A stretch of DNA of 64,000 nt from Aved-18 sp964606665 (GTDB lineage Bacteria; Cyanobacteriota; Vampirovibrionia; Obscuribacterales; Obscuribacteraceae): the NCBI GenBank assembly GCA_964606665.1, contig CAZSHS010000005.1, positions 1-64,000 on the forward strand. Reading direction: 5' to 3'. The notes under the pieces were generated by a model that did no database searches, had not been told where the DNA came from, and saw only the letters and a list, made by a program, of their open reading frames with translations. Positions within the stretch are counted from its first letter, which is position 1. Each line of letters starts with the position of its first letter. This document shows positions 8,187 through 16,832 of the stretch, piece by piece. Position numbers and translations under genes: made by a program.

Positions 8187-8921
8187 TTAGTTTTCGCAAT
8201 CATACCCAGTGCCATCATTTGTATTATCTGAATCTTTATCGTCCCAGTTTAAGTTGAAACTCATACGATGCCATTTTGTAGTGCCATGTATCTTTATAGC
8301 CTCTCGGTGAGTTCTGGAGCCATAGCCTTTATTTGAATGCCAGGCATATGGTTCGAACTGAGAATGTTTTTGAGCTAATTCATTCATAAAAGCATCGCGA
8401 TAGACTTTCGCTACAACAGAAGCAGCAGCAATTGATGCAGAGCGCGCATCGCCACCAATCACGGTGTGCTGTTTACCTTTGAACTTAGGAATTTTTTTGT
8501 TGCCATCAACCAAAACCACTGTGCTTGAAATATGAGGGTCCAGTTTTTTCAGAGCACGAAACATGGCAAGCAGACTTGCATTCAAGATATTCATGTTATC
8601 GATTTCGATGGGGCTACATTCACCTAGAGCATATCTTGCGTGTTCTTTTATGTGAGCACTAATTTCTTGACGAACAGATGCAGATAGTTTTTTCGAGTCG
8701 TCTAAGGCATGAAGTAAATTCCACACTTCGCAATCGTTGGAAAAATCGGTAAATTCGACAGCGCATGCAACAACTGGTCCAGCAAGGCATCCACGCCCTA
8801 CTTCGTCTACACCAATCAAACGCATAGTGTCTAAACGCAATTGACCGCCCGCACCATATTTGATATCACGATCAAAATTGAGCAGGTCGTTAATTTTAGA
8901 GACTTTCGTCTTGCCAGGCAT
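8187..8921 (-). CDS. rnhB: Ribonuclease HII
   Basis: This enzyme cuts the RNA strand of RNA-DNA hybrids and starts removal of ribonucleotides misincorporated in DNA. The 244-residue sequence shows the family motif LIGVDEVGRG (35-44, catalytic Asp39-Glu40), VVLVDGN, ASVVAKVYRD and the C-terminal WHSNKGYGSRTH. The N-terminus is about 30 residues longer than compact RNases HII. The start overlaps the end of rbgA by 26 bases, an arrangement (rplS-rbgA-rnhB) also known from Firmicutes. The TerC-like gene follows after 18 bases. Confidence 0.95.
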   Translation of the reverse strand: MPGKTKVSKINDLLNFDRDIKYGAGGQLRLDTMRLIGVDEVGRGCLAGPVVACAVEFTDFSNDCEVWNLLHALDDSKKLSASVRQEISAHIKEHARYALGECSPIEIDNMNILNASLLAMFRALKKLDPHISSTVVLVDGNKKIPKFKGKQHTVIGGDARSASIAAASVVAKVYRDAFMNELAQKHSQFEPYAWHSNKGYGSRTHREAIKIHGTTKWHRMSFNLNWDDKDSDNTNDGTGYDCEN

Positions 8922-9780
8922 CTTGTGCTTCCGAATTGTCTTGATTTTCTTCGTTAGCCAACCGGTCGAAGGTTATTCTGCCCAGTCTGCCGTCTCTCAA
9001 ATTAGCCAGAAATATCTGGGCGCCACGGGCCACGTCCGGCTTTCCTCCAGATATTACCAGATTTCGCGCCCTTGCAAACTCCGCAATTCCAGCTCTTGGG
9101 TCTAAAAGATCCTCACTTATTTTGGCCAATAAATTGGGATATATCTGGCGCAAATCTTCAAATGCCTTTTGTGCCACCACTTCGTAATCGTATTTAGCTT
9201 CGGGAACAAGATTAAACATAGCAAGACGCTCGTAAGTGAGCGGGTGAAAAGCAACCGGTGGCAGAATGCCTGGTGTATCGAGTAATTCGACTTGAGGATG
9301 AACCCGCACCCATTGCGTTCCGCGCGTGATACCAGGCTGGTTTCCGACGCGGGTGCTGCGTTTGCCGATCAGCCAATTAATCAGTGAGGATTTACCCACG
9401 TTTGGCAACCCAACGATGCAAACACGCACTGGGCGTGGACGAAAGCCTTTTAAGGCTAATTTCCTTTGAGCAGCCTCGCCCATGTGTACAAATTCTTTGA
9501 TGATGCGCTTGGGATTATCGCCACCTTTAAGCGACACCATCAAACAACGCTCGTCTTTCAATACAGGTGATTGGTCGAAAAGCAGGCGCACACGATCTGC
9601 GTCTGCGATATCTTCTTTAGTGGAAATGAGCAAGTGGGGCTTATTGCCAAAAAGGCTGCGCGATTTTGGATGTCGAGTTGAGACCGGGATGCGAGAATCG
9701 AGCACTTCCACGACAATATCGACCCACTTGACCAGCTCAAGGAGATGCTGGAAAGCGGTACGAGGACCACCTTTTTTCAT
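8896..9780 (-). CDS. rbgA: Ribosome biogenesis GTPase (RbgA/YlqF family)
   Basis: This is a circularly permuted GTPase that helps late assembly of the large ribosomal subunit. The permuted order is visible in the 294 residues. The G4-like TKED (54-57, replacing NKxD) comes first. It is followed by the P-loop GLPNVGKSS (124-132), the switch region with GITRGTQ, and then DTPG (168-171). The C-terminal helical part resembles the RNA-binding end of the family. It starts 6 bases after the stop of rplS, which fits its role on the 50S subunit, and overlaps rnhB. Confidence 0.93.
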   Translation of the reverse strand: MKKGGPRTAFQHLLELVKWVDIVVEVLDSRIPVSTRHPKSRSLFGNKPHLLISTKEDIADADRVRLLFDQSPVLKDERCLMVSLKGGDNPKRIIKEFVHMGEAAQRKLALKGFRPRPVRVCIVGLPNVGKSSLINWLIGKRSTRVGNQPGITRGTQWVRVHPQVELLDTPGILPPVAFHPLTYERLAMFNLVPEAKYDYEVVAQKAFEDLRQIYPNLLAKISEDLLDPRAGIAEFARARNLVISGGKPDVARGAQIFLANLRDGRLGRITFDRLANEENQDNSEAQDAWQDESL

Positions 9781-9786
9781 GCCGAT

Positions 9787-10188
9787 TTATTTGGCAGCAG
9801 TTTCAGCAGGAGCAGCTTTGGAAGCTGATTCCTCTTTTCTGGCGCCCACTTTTTCTTTGATTCTGGTGGCTTTACCAGTGAGATTACGCAAGTAGTAGAG
9901 CTTGGCTCTGCGTACGGAACCTTTGCGCTGTACTTTGATTTTTTCAATACGAGGTGAGTGGAGCGGGAATACACGCTCGATGCCAATACCCTGAAAGACG
10001 CGACGAACAGTGATTGTCTCGCCAAGACCAGCGCCACGGTGTTTAATAACCAAGCCTTCGTAGCCTTGTGTACGCTCTTTGCCGCCTTCGATAATTTTGA
10101 CGAAGACTTTGACTGTGTCGCCCACTTCAACTAGAGGCAGGTTGGTGTTCAATAAAGGTTTTTCGATTTCAGCGATAATCTTGCTCAT
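9787..10188 (-). CDS. rplS: 50S ribosomal protein L19
   Basis: The 133-residue product matches L19 throughout (VGDTVKVFVKIIEGGKERTQ; GYEGLVIKHRG; ERVFPLHSPRIEKIKV; RRAKLYYLRNLTGKATRIKE). An extra Ala/Glu-rich tail of about 18 residues follows. L19 sits at the 30S-50S interface. It is the first gene of the group leading to rbgA, and 143 intergenic bases separate it from nrdR upstream, where its promoter should lie. Confidence 0.97.
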   Translation of the reverse strand: MSKIIAEIEKPLLNTNLPLVEVGDTVKVFVKIIEGGKERTQGYEGLVIKHRGAGLGETITVRRVFQGIGIERVFPLHSPRIEKIKVQRKGSVRRAKLYYLRNLTGKATRIKEKVGARKEESASKAAPAETAAK

Positions 10189-10331
10189 AGTCTTCCAAGC
10201 TTGTGTTTGCTGCCCGGGCTCAATGCGCCGAGCATATTTGCGATATATGCACCGAGAAATTCTAACACGAAGTATAGCTGTCCGGTATATGGCGCCAGTC
10301 GGGCTTCAACAATGCTTCATATATGTGCATA

Positions 10332-10799
10332 TTAGTCCTGCATGACCTGGGGATCCACTTGAAAAGCGCTCAACTCAGAAACAAAATCGTCAATAGAGCT
10401 AAATTTTCTATAAACTGAGGCAAATCGAACATAGGCTACGTCGTTCAATTTTTTGATGCGTTTCAAAGCAAGCTCACCCAAAAATGCAGCCTGCACTTCG
10501 CGCTTACCCTGAGCGGCAAGTTCCGATTCAAGCGAATCTACAAGGTCATCTATTTCGGCAGCGGACACATCTGTTTTAGCGCAGGCACGACTGACACCAG
10601 ATAAAAGTTTTTCACGCTCGTATGGTTCGCGACCACCAGAGCGTTTAACCACAAGCATTTGCATGACTTCCACACGCTCGTAAGTGGTGAATCTTTTGCC
10701 GCAAGCTTCGCACTCGCGTCTGCGACGAATCGAATTCTCGCCCGTCAAGCGGGATTCAAGTACTCGGCTGTCATTTTTCGTGCAGAAAGGACAAATCAT
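10332..10799 (-). CDS. nrdR: Transcriptional repressor NrdR
   Basis: NrdR senses ATP/dATP and represses ribonucleotide reductase genes. The 155-residue sequence has the N-terminal zinc ribbon (Cys3-Cys6 and the CEACGKRF pair near 31-34) and the RRRRECE stretch. An ATP-cone domain follows from about residue 47 (MLVVKRSGGREPYEREKLL). Length is normal. It follows rimO by 9 bases at the end of the coaBC-to-nrdR group. No ribonucleotide reductase gene or pair of NrdR boxes is seen in this window. Confidence 0.96.
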   Translation of the reverse strand: MICPFCTKNDSRVLESRLTGENSIRRRRECEACGKRFTTYERVEVMQMLVVKRSGGREPYEREKLLSGVSRACAKTDVSAAEIDDLVDSLESELAAQGKREVQAAFLGELALKRIKKLNDVAYVRFASVYRKFSSIDDFVSELSAFQVDPQVMQD

Positions 10800-10808
10800 T
10801 TTTGTTGA

Positions 10809-12197
10809 CTAATTCGAAGCAAGCACAAGTTGGGGCTTTGGCAAATTGACGCTAGTCATTACCGTTTTGGCAAATAGATCATACGGCTTAGCTTTGATTA
10901 TACGTACTCGACAAATCTCTCCCACTTCTGGAGTTGGTTCAGATTCGCTTTTTGGCTCTTGAATATAGACTTGATTGTCTACGCCTGGTGCGTCCCATTG
11001 CGAGCGGGCGATATAGTGTTTGCGCTGCTCGTCAAAGCCTTCGATTAATACATCGATTTCTTGACCGACCATTGCTTCGTTTAACTCAGTCGAAATTTGG
11101 TGTTGAAGTTTCATCACCTGAGCACGACGAGATTTTTTGACTGACTCTTTGATTTGATCAGGCATGTTGCCACTTGGCACTTCGGTTTGTTTTGAATAAG
11201 CAAACACGCCAAGTCTATCGAATCTATGTTCTTTGACAAACTCGACTAAGTGCTCGAATTGCTCTTCTGTTTCGCCTGGAAAGCCGACTATAAGCGTTGT
11301 TCTAATTTTTACACCAGGCACTATTTCGCGAATCTTTTTCACCACACGCTCTGGGTTGAGCGGGCGCGCCATCGATTTTAGCACTGCGTTGTGTGAGTGC
11401 TGAAGCGGGATGTCGACATACTTAACCACTTTGGGAAGTTTTGCAATCGACTCTAAAATCTCAGTAGTAGCTTCAGTTGGATAAGCATACATCAGTCGAA
11501 TCCATTCTAAGTCTTCAATACTATGCAGACGCTCTAGAAGCTGTGGCAGAGCCAGTTTTCCATAAAGATCAATGCCGTAATAGGTCGAGTCTTGCGAGAC
11601 TAAAACTATTTCTTTGACACCAGCTTTAACTAAAATACGTGCTTCTTTTTCCAGACTATCAATCGAGCGAGAGCGAAACTTTCCGCGCAACATCGGGATA
11701 ATGCAGAAAGAACAGCTATGGTCACAGCCTTCGCCAATCTTGAGATAAGCAGAAGCCCCCATACCTGTCATCACCCGTGGTAGCACTTCTTCTGAAGAAT
11801 AATCGGGAACGTTTGGTGTTTCACTCACTTGCATCAAGCGAAGCGAGGAGTCATCGGCTACAGCTCGAATGACATTAACTATCTGATTGATGTCGCCCGT
11901 CCCCACCACAGCGCGAGCTTCTGGAATCTCGTTCAACAGCTCTTCTTTGAAATGTTGGGCAAGACAGCCAGCAATAATTAGTTCTTTGCCTTTGTCTGCT
12001 AGTTCGACCAGTGTACGAATCGATTCTTTGCGCGCATCACCAATAAATGAGCAGGTGTTGCACAAAACGAATTGCGCTTCGTCTATGTCAAATGTGATTT
12101 TGAACCCGGCATCTTTGAGTAACCCGAGCATTACCTCGGTGTCGGTTAGATTCTTGGGACAACCAAGAGTAACCACTCCTATGACTGGATTAAGCAT
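10809..12197 (-). CDS. rimO: Ribosomal protein S12 methylthiotransferase RimO
   Basis: RimO adds a methylthio group to a conserved aspartate of ribosomal protein S12. The 462 residues contain an N-terminal methylthiotransferase domain with cluster ligands Cys13, Cys49 and Cys78. The radical-SAM motif CDHSCSFC (Cys158, Cys162, Cys165) binds the second iron-sulfur cluster. A C-terminal TRAM-like domain begins at about 385. RimO is preferred over MiaB because of the N-terminal TLGCPKNLTDTE and the SFIGDARKES stretch. It lies between the RodZ-like gene (26 bases) and nrdR (9 bases). Confidence 0.94.
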   Translation of the reverse strand: MLNPVIGVVTLGCPKNLTDTEVMLGLLKDAGFKITFDIDEAQFVLCNTCSFIGDARKESIRTLVELADKGKELIIAGCLAQHFKEELLNEIPEARAVVGTGDINQIVNVIRAVADDSSLRLMQVSETPNVPDYSSEEVLPRVMTGMGASAYLKIGEGCDHSCSFCIIPMLRGKFRSRSIDSLEKEARILVKAGVKEIVLVSQDSTYYGIDLYGKLALPQLLERLHSIEDLEWIRLMYAYPTEATTEILESIAKLPKVVKYVDIPLQHSHNAVLKSMARPLNPERVVKKIREIVPGVKIRTTLIVGFPGETEEQFEHLVEFVKEHRFDRLGVFAYSKQTEVPSGNMPDQIKESVKKSRRAQVMKLQHQISTELNEAMVGQEIDVLIEGFDEQRKHYIARSQWDAPGVDNQVYIQEPKSESEPTPEVGEICRVRIIKAKPYDLFAKTVMTSVNLPKPQLVLASN

Positions 12198-12223
12198 GAG
12201 CCCGCCTTAATTTTTTCGGATTG

Positions 12224-13306
12224 TCAGTAGCTTTCTGGTTCAGTATAGCGGTAAGGAGCCCCAATTGATCCTTTGCCCTCACCTGGAACGTAACGATCCG
12301 GTACATCACTTGTGCGGCGTGCAGATGCAGTGGACTTCGCTTTTCTGGCAGAAGCGGCAGCTTTGGCGGCTTTAGCCGCTTTTATTTGAGCGGGAGTTAA
12401 TTCAGCTCCGGCTCCAAGCACGCTTCCACCAGTAGTGGTTGCGCCCGCTACGGTTGATGAAGTTGCTTGTGGATTACTAGACATGAAAACGCGGTCTACA
12501 ACCTGACCTGAAGTTCCAAAAGTTTCGTTCTTGCCGTTGTTAACGACATTAAGACTGGCTCCATTGCCGGCTCTTACCTTAAGACCTTGAGCATCGGTAA
12601 ATTCGCGACGATCGCCAGATTCAAGATAACCAGTGAAAAGTGACTCACCAGTTCCGACCGATTTAACTTCGACCCATACGTGTTGGCTTGCGGTGAGCGA
12701 GACTTGAGCGTCGCCTTTGCCTGGCATAGCGGCTGGAGTACCAGTGTTAGTTTGGTTAGAAGCAGTGGTGGCCTGGTTCGCACTTGAAACCGTGTTGAAT
12801 CTAGAGGCTGATTCGCGCAATGCATTAACCGATGGATCCTGCTGCATGGCGAATTGCTGTTGCTGGTAATAAAAAAGATAACTAATTAGACCGGACAGCA
12901 GAATAATCAAAATGGCTGGATAAAAGACCATGTTGGCGAAATTAGGCGCCGGTGGTGCCACGCGAGTTGTTTTATGAATGTGCGCTTGAGGAACAGGTGC
13001 AGCCTGAGCGACAGTGGACTTGTTTGTTTTGATGCCGAAAATACCTTTTTTGTTATTTTCTTCATTCAAGGCTTCGATTTGTTTGCGATATTCGTCAACT
13101 AGATTTTGACCATTCAGCCCAACACAATCAGCATAACGCTTGATAAATCCAACTACATAAACTTGCTCTGGCAGATCGTCAAAACGACCATTCTCAATAG
13201 ACTCAAGGTGATTGGTCGGAATCTTGGTGCGGTCATAAATTTGACCAAGTGAAAAACCCTTACTTTCTCTGGCGTTTCTTAGCTTTTGTCCAATTTGCTC
13301 GATCAT
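12224..13306 (-). CDS. rodZ: RodZ-like HTH membrane protein (DUF4115)
   Basis: RodZ links MreB filaments to the membrane and so supports rod shape. From the ATG at 13306 (360 residues) there is a Cro/XRE-type helix-turn-helix at about 1-75 (IGQKLRNARESKGFSLGQI; IPTNHLESIENGRFDDLPE). A Pro/Ala linker and one membrane helix (about 124-146) follow. The periplasmic DUF4115 domain spans about 200-285 and ends in an Ala/Lys-rich tail. An upstream in-frame start at 13357 would add 17 unusual residues and is less likely. The partner mreB lies 36 kb away in this window, not in the same operon. Confidence 0.85.
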   Translation of the reverse strand: MIEQIGQKLRNARESKGFSLGQIYDRTKIPTNHLESIENGRFDDLPEQVYVVGFIKRYADCVGLNGQNLVDEYRKQIEALNEENNKKGIFGIKTNKSTVAQAAPVPQAHIHKTTRVAPPAPNFANMVFYPAILIILLSGLISYLFYYQQQQFAMQQDPSVNALRESASRFNTVSSANQATTASNQTNTGTPAAMPGKGDAQVSLTASQHVWVEVKSVGTGESLFTGYLESGDRREFTDAQGLKVRAGNGASLNVVNNGKNETFGTSGQVVDRVFMSSNPQATSSTVAGATTTGGSVLGAGAELTPAQIKAAKAAKAAASARKAKSTASARRTSDVPDRYVPGEGKGSIGAPYRYTEPESY

Positions 13307-13398
13307 GATGTTGGAGTCGGGAAATTTGCCTGAATTGACTGAGTATGTGCCTACCAAAATTAGATTACCTTAGCGAAGTCTTTCCAAGATCTATTACT

Positions 13399-14151
13399 CT
13401 AGTGTTCCCGCTTTTTAGCGGATTTTTTTTCCTGGAACTGAAAACAACTTGCTATGTCTTCTTTTGACAAAATTCGCCATTTTCCGGGGACCATTGGTTT
13501 CAATTGTAACCTACCAATGGCAACTCTGACCAACCTAACTACGGGAAATCCAAGTTGCGAACACATCCTTCTTATTTGCCTATTTCTTCCTTCAGAAATG
13601 GCTATATAAAAGGATGAGGCACTGATATTTGAAGTAGCATGATTGGATAAATCAAACACTTTGGCTGGTAAGGTTTTACCTTCACTTAACTGAATTCCTG
13701 TCTCCAATTTTTTTTGGTGACTTTCTTTGAGCTGACCTTTCACTTCTACATAATAGGTCTTCCAAATTTTATGACGTGGATGAGTGAGTTGTTGCGCCAG
13801 GTCGCCATCATTTGTCAAGATAAGCAGACCTTCGGAATCTTTGTCCAAACGTCCTACTGGTTTTAGATGCCTGAACTTGGGCGGCAAAATCTCATTTACA
13901 TTCATTCTTCCGCGCTCATCAGACATGGTGGTCACTACACCAAGGGGCTTGTAAATAGCTACGTAAGTGTATTCTTTGCTAATTAAAACTGTGCCATCGA
14001 CTTCGAGCACATCGGTTGCAAGATCAACTTCAACAGCCAACTCAGTCACTCGTTTGCCATTTAGGCGAACGCGACCGTCGAGAATTAGATCCTCAGCCGC
14101 TCTTCTAGAGCAATATCCGGTGAGGGCGAGAGCTTTGTTTATGCGAGGCAT
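13399..14151 (-). CDS. rluB: Ribosomal large-subunit pseudouridine synthase (RsuA/RluB family)
   Basis: The 250-residue protein starts with an S4 RNA-binding domain (INKALALTGYCSRRAAEDLI). It continues with the pseudouridine synthase domain; the catalytic Asp103 is in GRLDKDSEGLLIL. Other family blocks are YKPLGVVTT and EGRNRQIRRMC. Members isomerise a single uridine in 23S rRNA (RluB, RluE, RluF) or 16S rRNA (RsuA). The sequence alone favours RluB but does not exclude the others. It lies between a YtxH gene and the rodZ-like gene. Confidence 0.9.
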   Translation of the reverse strand: MPRINKALALTGYCSRRAAEDLILDGRVRLNGKRVTELAVEVDLATDVLEVDGTVLISKEYTYVAIYKPLGVVTTMSDERGRMNVNEILPPKFRHLKPVGRLDKDSEGLLILTNDGDLAQQLTHPRHKIWKTYYVEVKGQLKESHQKKLETGIQLSEGKTLPAKVFDLSNHATSNISASSFYIAISEGRNRQIRRMCSQLGFPVVRLVRVAIGRLQLKPMVPGKWRILSKEDIASCFQFQEKKSAKKREH

Positions 14152-14170
14152 TAGCCGCTATTAACCGCCG

Positions 14171-14518
14171 TTAACCGCCTGATGTTGCAGACTCTACGTC
14201 GTCGATGAGCACTTTGGTGCTTTTACCTGCCATGTCTTGTAGACGGCTTGCCATCTGGTCTTTGGTATTTTGCACAGTGCTGGAAGCCTTTTTGATTACT
14301 TGATCGCTCTGTGCTTTCAAATCTTCAATAGCGTGCTCGGTCTTGCCACGAAAATCGTGCAATGAGTCGCTTGCATGCTTGTACAGGTCTTCGGAGTTGT
14401 CAGCCAAATCTTTGCGCATCTCAGAACCTGATTTGGGAGCAGTAAGAATGCCGAAGATAAAACCGAAAAGTCCACCTACGACCAGTCCTTCTAAAAATCT
14501 TCCACCATTGCTAGCCAT
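14171..14518 (-). CDS. YtxH domain-containing protein
   Basis: The 115-residue product starts at the ATG at 14518, preceded by AAAGGAGC, a clear ribosome binding site. An upstream in-frame ATG inside the neighbouring gene is rejected. It has one glycine-rich membrane segment (GLVVGGLFGFIFGILTAPKSG) at about 10-30, with the APKSG signature of YtxH proteins. A helical Lys/Ser-rich tail follows. YtxH proteins are small membrane-anchored proteins associated with general stress, and the biochemical role is not known. A second YtxH gene lies two genes upstream. The gene end carries a 10-bp direct repeat containing TTAACCGCC around 14151-14180. Confidence 0.8.
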   Translation of the reverse strand: MASNGGRFLEGLVVGGLFGFIFGILTAPKSGSEMRKDLADNSEDLYKHASDSLHDFRGKTEHAIEDLKAQSDQVIKKASSTVQNTKDQMASRLQDMAGKSTKVLIDDVESATSGG

Positions 14519-14529
14519 AAAATGCTCCT

Positions 14530-14949
14530 TTACTTCTTCGATTTCTTGTCCGAATCGTCTTCTTGATTCTCTGAATGCCCGCTTATGTAAGCTTTCAACC
14601 CGGTCATAAGACCAGTGCTCCAAATTGAACTTTGAGACTTCGCTTGTTCGGTGACTTTGCCTATACTTCCTGTGACATCTTCAACTTTTGTCCCTACTCC
14701 AGAAATACCACGCTCAGCTAGTGCTTTAATTTCTTGCACGCTCACAAGTACATTGTCTACTTCGCGAAGCGTGGGCCCAAGCTCTTTGTCGAGTGTGTTA
14801 ATTAAGTTTTCGGTCGCTCCAAGCGTTCTAGAGGATTGGTCCAGCAACTTATACAGCGGCACCGCCATAAAAATGGCAATTACAAAAAATGTTCCGAAAC
14901 AAAAAAGTATCGCCTGATTAATGAAAATGCTCAGTTGGGAAGCGTCCAC
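14530..14949 (-). CDS. DUF948-like membrane-anchored coiled-coil protein
   Basis: The 139 residues have an N-terminal membrane helix at about 8-32 (AILFCFGTFFVIAIFMAVPLY). A heptad-like helical region follows (LGATENLINTLDKELGPTL; REVDNVLVSVQEIKALAE) and then a charged C-terminus. This matches the layout of DUF948 proteins, which often neighbour YtxH genes. Here it lies between two YtxH genes (10-11 bases to each side), so the three products probably form one membrane complex. Function is unknown. Confidence 0.7.
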   Translation of the reverse strand: MDASQLSIFINQAILFCFGTFFVIAIFMAVPLYKLLDQSSRTLGATENLINTLDKELGPTLREVDNVLVSVQEIKALAERGISGVGTKVEDVTGSIGKVTEQAKSQSSIWSTGLMTGLKAYISGHSENQEDDSDKKSKK

Positions 14950-14959
14950 TATATAGCCT

Positions 14960-15337
14960 CTATTTATGCTCTACACTCTGGAAAGGAAGGATATGGGCGT
15001 GTTCTCCCATTTCGAGCTCCTCGCGCTTTTTTGCAGCAGCTAATTTACCTGCGGCAACTGCACGACGAATCCGATTTGTTTGTTCTTCCATGAGCAGTTG
15101 GCAATAGTTAAGGGCTGAAGCATACAGGTCGAGTGAGTCGTCAACGAATTCGCCAATTACTTCAGGAACGTCTTTGGTTGTCCGCTTGATTACTCGGCGA
15201 AGCTCTGTGCCCGATTTTGGTGCAGTCAGAAACGCCAGTGTTGCGCCACCCACAACTCCAAGCAGAAGACCGCAGAACCATGGGGCTGCGCCCGATTCTC
15301 TGTCATTGTCTGCATGGTTTCCATTATTGTGTGCCAT
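14960..15337 (-). CDS. YtxH domain-containing protein
   Basis: I start the gene at the ATG at 15337 (125 residues), because GGGGAAT lies just upstream and the protein then begins MAHNNG. The in-frame ATG at 15451 would add an implausible basic leader reaching into coaBC. One membrane segment (FCGLLLGVVGGATLAFLTAP) ends in the APKSGTELRR signature seen in the other YtxH protein of this locus. A helical tail with Arg/Lys/Glu follows. It is the first of the ytxH-DUF948-ytxH trio and lies 59 bases after coaBC. Confidence 0.78.
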   Translation of the reverse strand: MAHNNGNHADNDRESGAAPWFCGLLLGVVGGATLAFLTAPKSGTELRRVIKRTTKDVPEVIGEFVDDSLDLYASALNYCQLLMEEQTNRIRRAVAAGKLAAAKKREELEMGEHAHILPFQSVEHK

Positions 15338-15396
15338 CTTCAATTCCCCGCAATTTGGTTGCTTTAGTTTATACGAATTTGAAATTAATACCTTAA

Positions 15397-16740
15397 TTAG
15401 GCGTCTTCGCTTTCTTCTCTGTCGCGTAAGAGCGAAACGATGATGTCGCAAAGATGCTCAGCAATAGCGCGTTTTGGCATGCGTTGCAAGTTTTCTCTAC
15501 CGCCATCGGCAGACAAAATAATTACAGCATTGTCATCGCTGCCAAATCCGATATCAGGTACGGTGATGTCGTTAGCCACGATTACGTCAAGATTTTTACG
15601 CTTCAATTTGTCGGAAGCATTGTGCAACAAGCCTTCTGATTCTGCGCTACGGTTTTGGATTCCACTCGATAAGCACTCTGCTGGTATTGTGNNNNNNNNN
15701 NCCTGATCATCGCGCTTGACACGCCCAAGCAAGTCAAGAATGTCAGGATTCTTAGTCAATTCAAGCACAATATCTTCCGACTCTGTTTTCTTGATTTTAT
15801 GATTGGAAACCATAATCGGTCTAAAGTCAGCCACAGCAGCGGTCATCACCAAAGCGTCGCAGCGGTCGAACTCTAGTTCTACAGCTTCTTGCATATCCTG
15901 TGCCGTTTCCACCAAGATGACCGGGTAATCGCGACTCACAGCCACGGTTGAAACCAAAGTCACATCGGCACCGCGGTTGTAAGCGGCATCAGCCATAGCG
16001 ATACCCATTTTTCCCGAGCTGCGATTGCCAATGAATCGAACAGGGTCAATCGCTTCTCTGGTACCACCAGCAGTTATGATCACCGACTTGCCATTGAGCG
16101 TGTTGTGCGCCAGAAGCTTGGCTACCACAGCGGCTGTCACAGTCTCGACTGAAGCCATTTTGCCTTGCCCGGTATCGCCGCAGGCGACCTCGCCGAAGTC
16201 GGGAGGAATGATGTCATAGCGATAACGATTCTCGATAATATCTAAATTGTGCTGGGTAGCGGGATGAGCCAACATTGTTGGGTTCATTGCTGGTGCCACC
16301 ATCACTTTTGCGTTGGACGCAAGGACCATTGTGGTGAGCAAGTCGTCGCAAATTCCCGTGGCCAGCTTGGCAATTACATCGGCTGTGGCTGGAGCGATCA
16401 AAATCAAATCTGCCTTTTTAGCCAACTCAATGTGCTCAGGTCGCCACTCTCCGCCGTTCTCGTATTGCTCACAGTGCACGGGGTTGCGAGTGAGTGTATT
16501 CAAACTAAGTGGAGTAATAAATTCTTTGGCGTTAGGGGTGAGAACAGCATGAACATCGGCTCCGGCGCGCCTGAGAAGTGACGCAAGATCGCATGCCTTG
16601 TAAGCGGCGATGCCACCACTAACACCAAGCAAAATGGTCTTGTTCTCAAGTGGGAGGAATTTTTCAAACTGGTCCAACGAACTCAAACTGGTATCGGACT
16701 TAGACTTTTTACGCTTGGTTGATTTTGTTTTGTTATCCAT
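15397..16740 (-). CDS. coaBC: Bifunctional phosphopantothenoylcysteine decarboxylase / phosphopantothenate-cysteine ligase (coordinates span an assembly gap)
   Basis: CoaBC carries out two steps of coenzyme A synthesis. The N-terminal half shows the flavin-dependent decarboxylase motifs (GVSGGIAAYKACDLA; APAMNPTMLAHPATQHN; EVACGDTGQGKM). The C-terminal half shows the ligase blocks (IITAGGTREAIDPVRFIGNRSSGKMG and the terminal KRKNLDVIVANDI). Ten N at 15692-15701 interrupt the ligase part. Between the conserved KNPDILDLLGRVKRDDQ and AESEGLL there should be about five residues. Instead there are the four gap codons plus about 15 unrelated codons, so this stretch is an assembly artefact and not a real insertion. 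The rest of the gene is intact. Confidence 0.9.
   Translation of the reverse strand: MDNKTKSTKRKKSKSDTSLSSLDQFEKFLPLENKTILLGVSGGIAAYKACDLASLLRRAGADVHAVLTPNAKEFITPLSLNTLTRNPVHCEQYENGGEWRPEHIELAKKADLILIAPATADVIAKLATGICDDLLTTMVLASNAKVMVAPAMNPTMLAHPATQHNLDIIENRYRYDIIPPDFGEVACGDTGQGKMASVETVTAAVVAKLLAHNTLNGKSVIITAGGTREAIDPVRFIGNRSSGKMGIAMADAAYNRGADVTLVSTVAVSRDYPVILVETAQDMQEAVELEFDRCDALVMTAAVADFRPIMVSNHKIKKTESEDIVLELTKNPDILDLLGRVKRDDQXXXXTIPAECLSSGIQNRSAESEGLLHNASDKLKRKNLDVIVANDITVPDIGFGSDDNAVIILSADGGRENLQRMPKRAIAEHLCDIIVSLLRDREESEDA
15692..15701. other. Assembly gap (10 N) inside coaBC
   Basis: Ten undetermined bases interrupt the coaB half of coaBC. The bases on the right-hand side (lower coordinates, about 15647-15691) encode residues not expected in the protein, so the contig end is probably chimeric or poorly trimmed and the true gap size is unknown. 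Confidence 0.98.
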
Positions 16741-16832
16741 ACTGGTGACCGCTGTTACATGGGATTGCGTTTTAATGTATTATACTCTGCTTACAACCGC
16801 ACTACGACCTAATAAACACAAGAATAATAATT

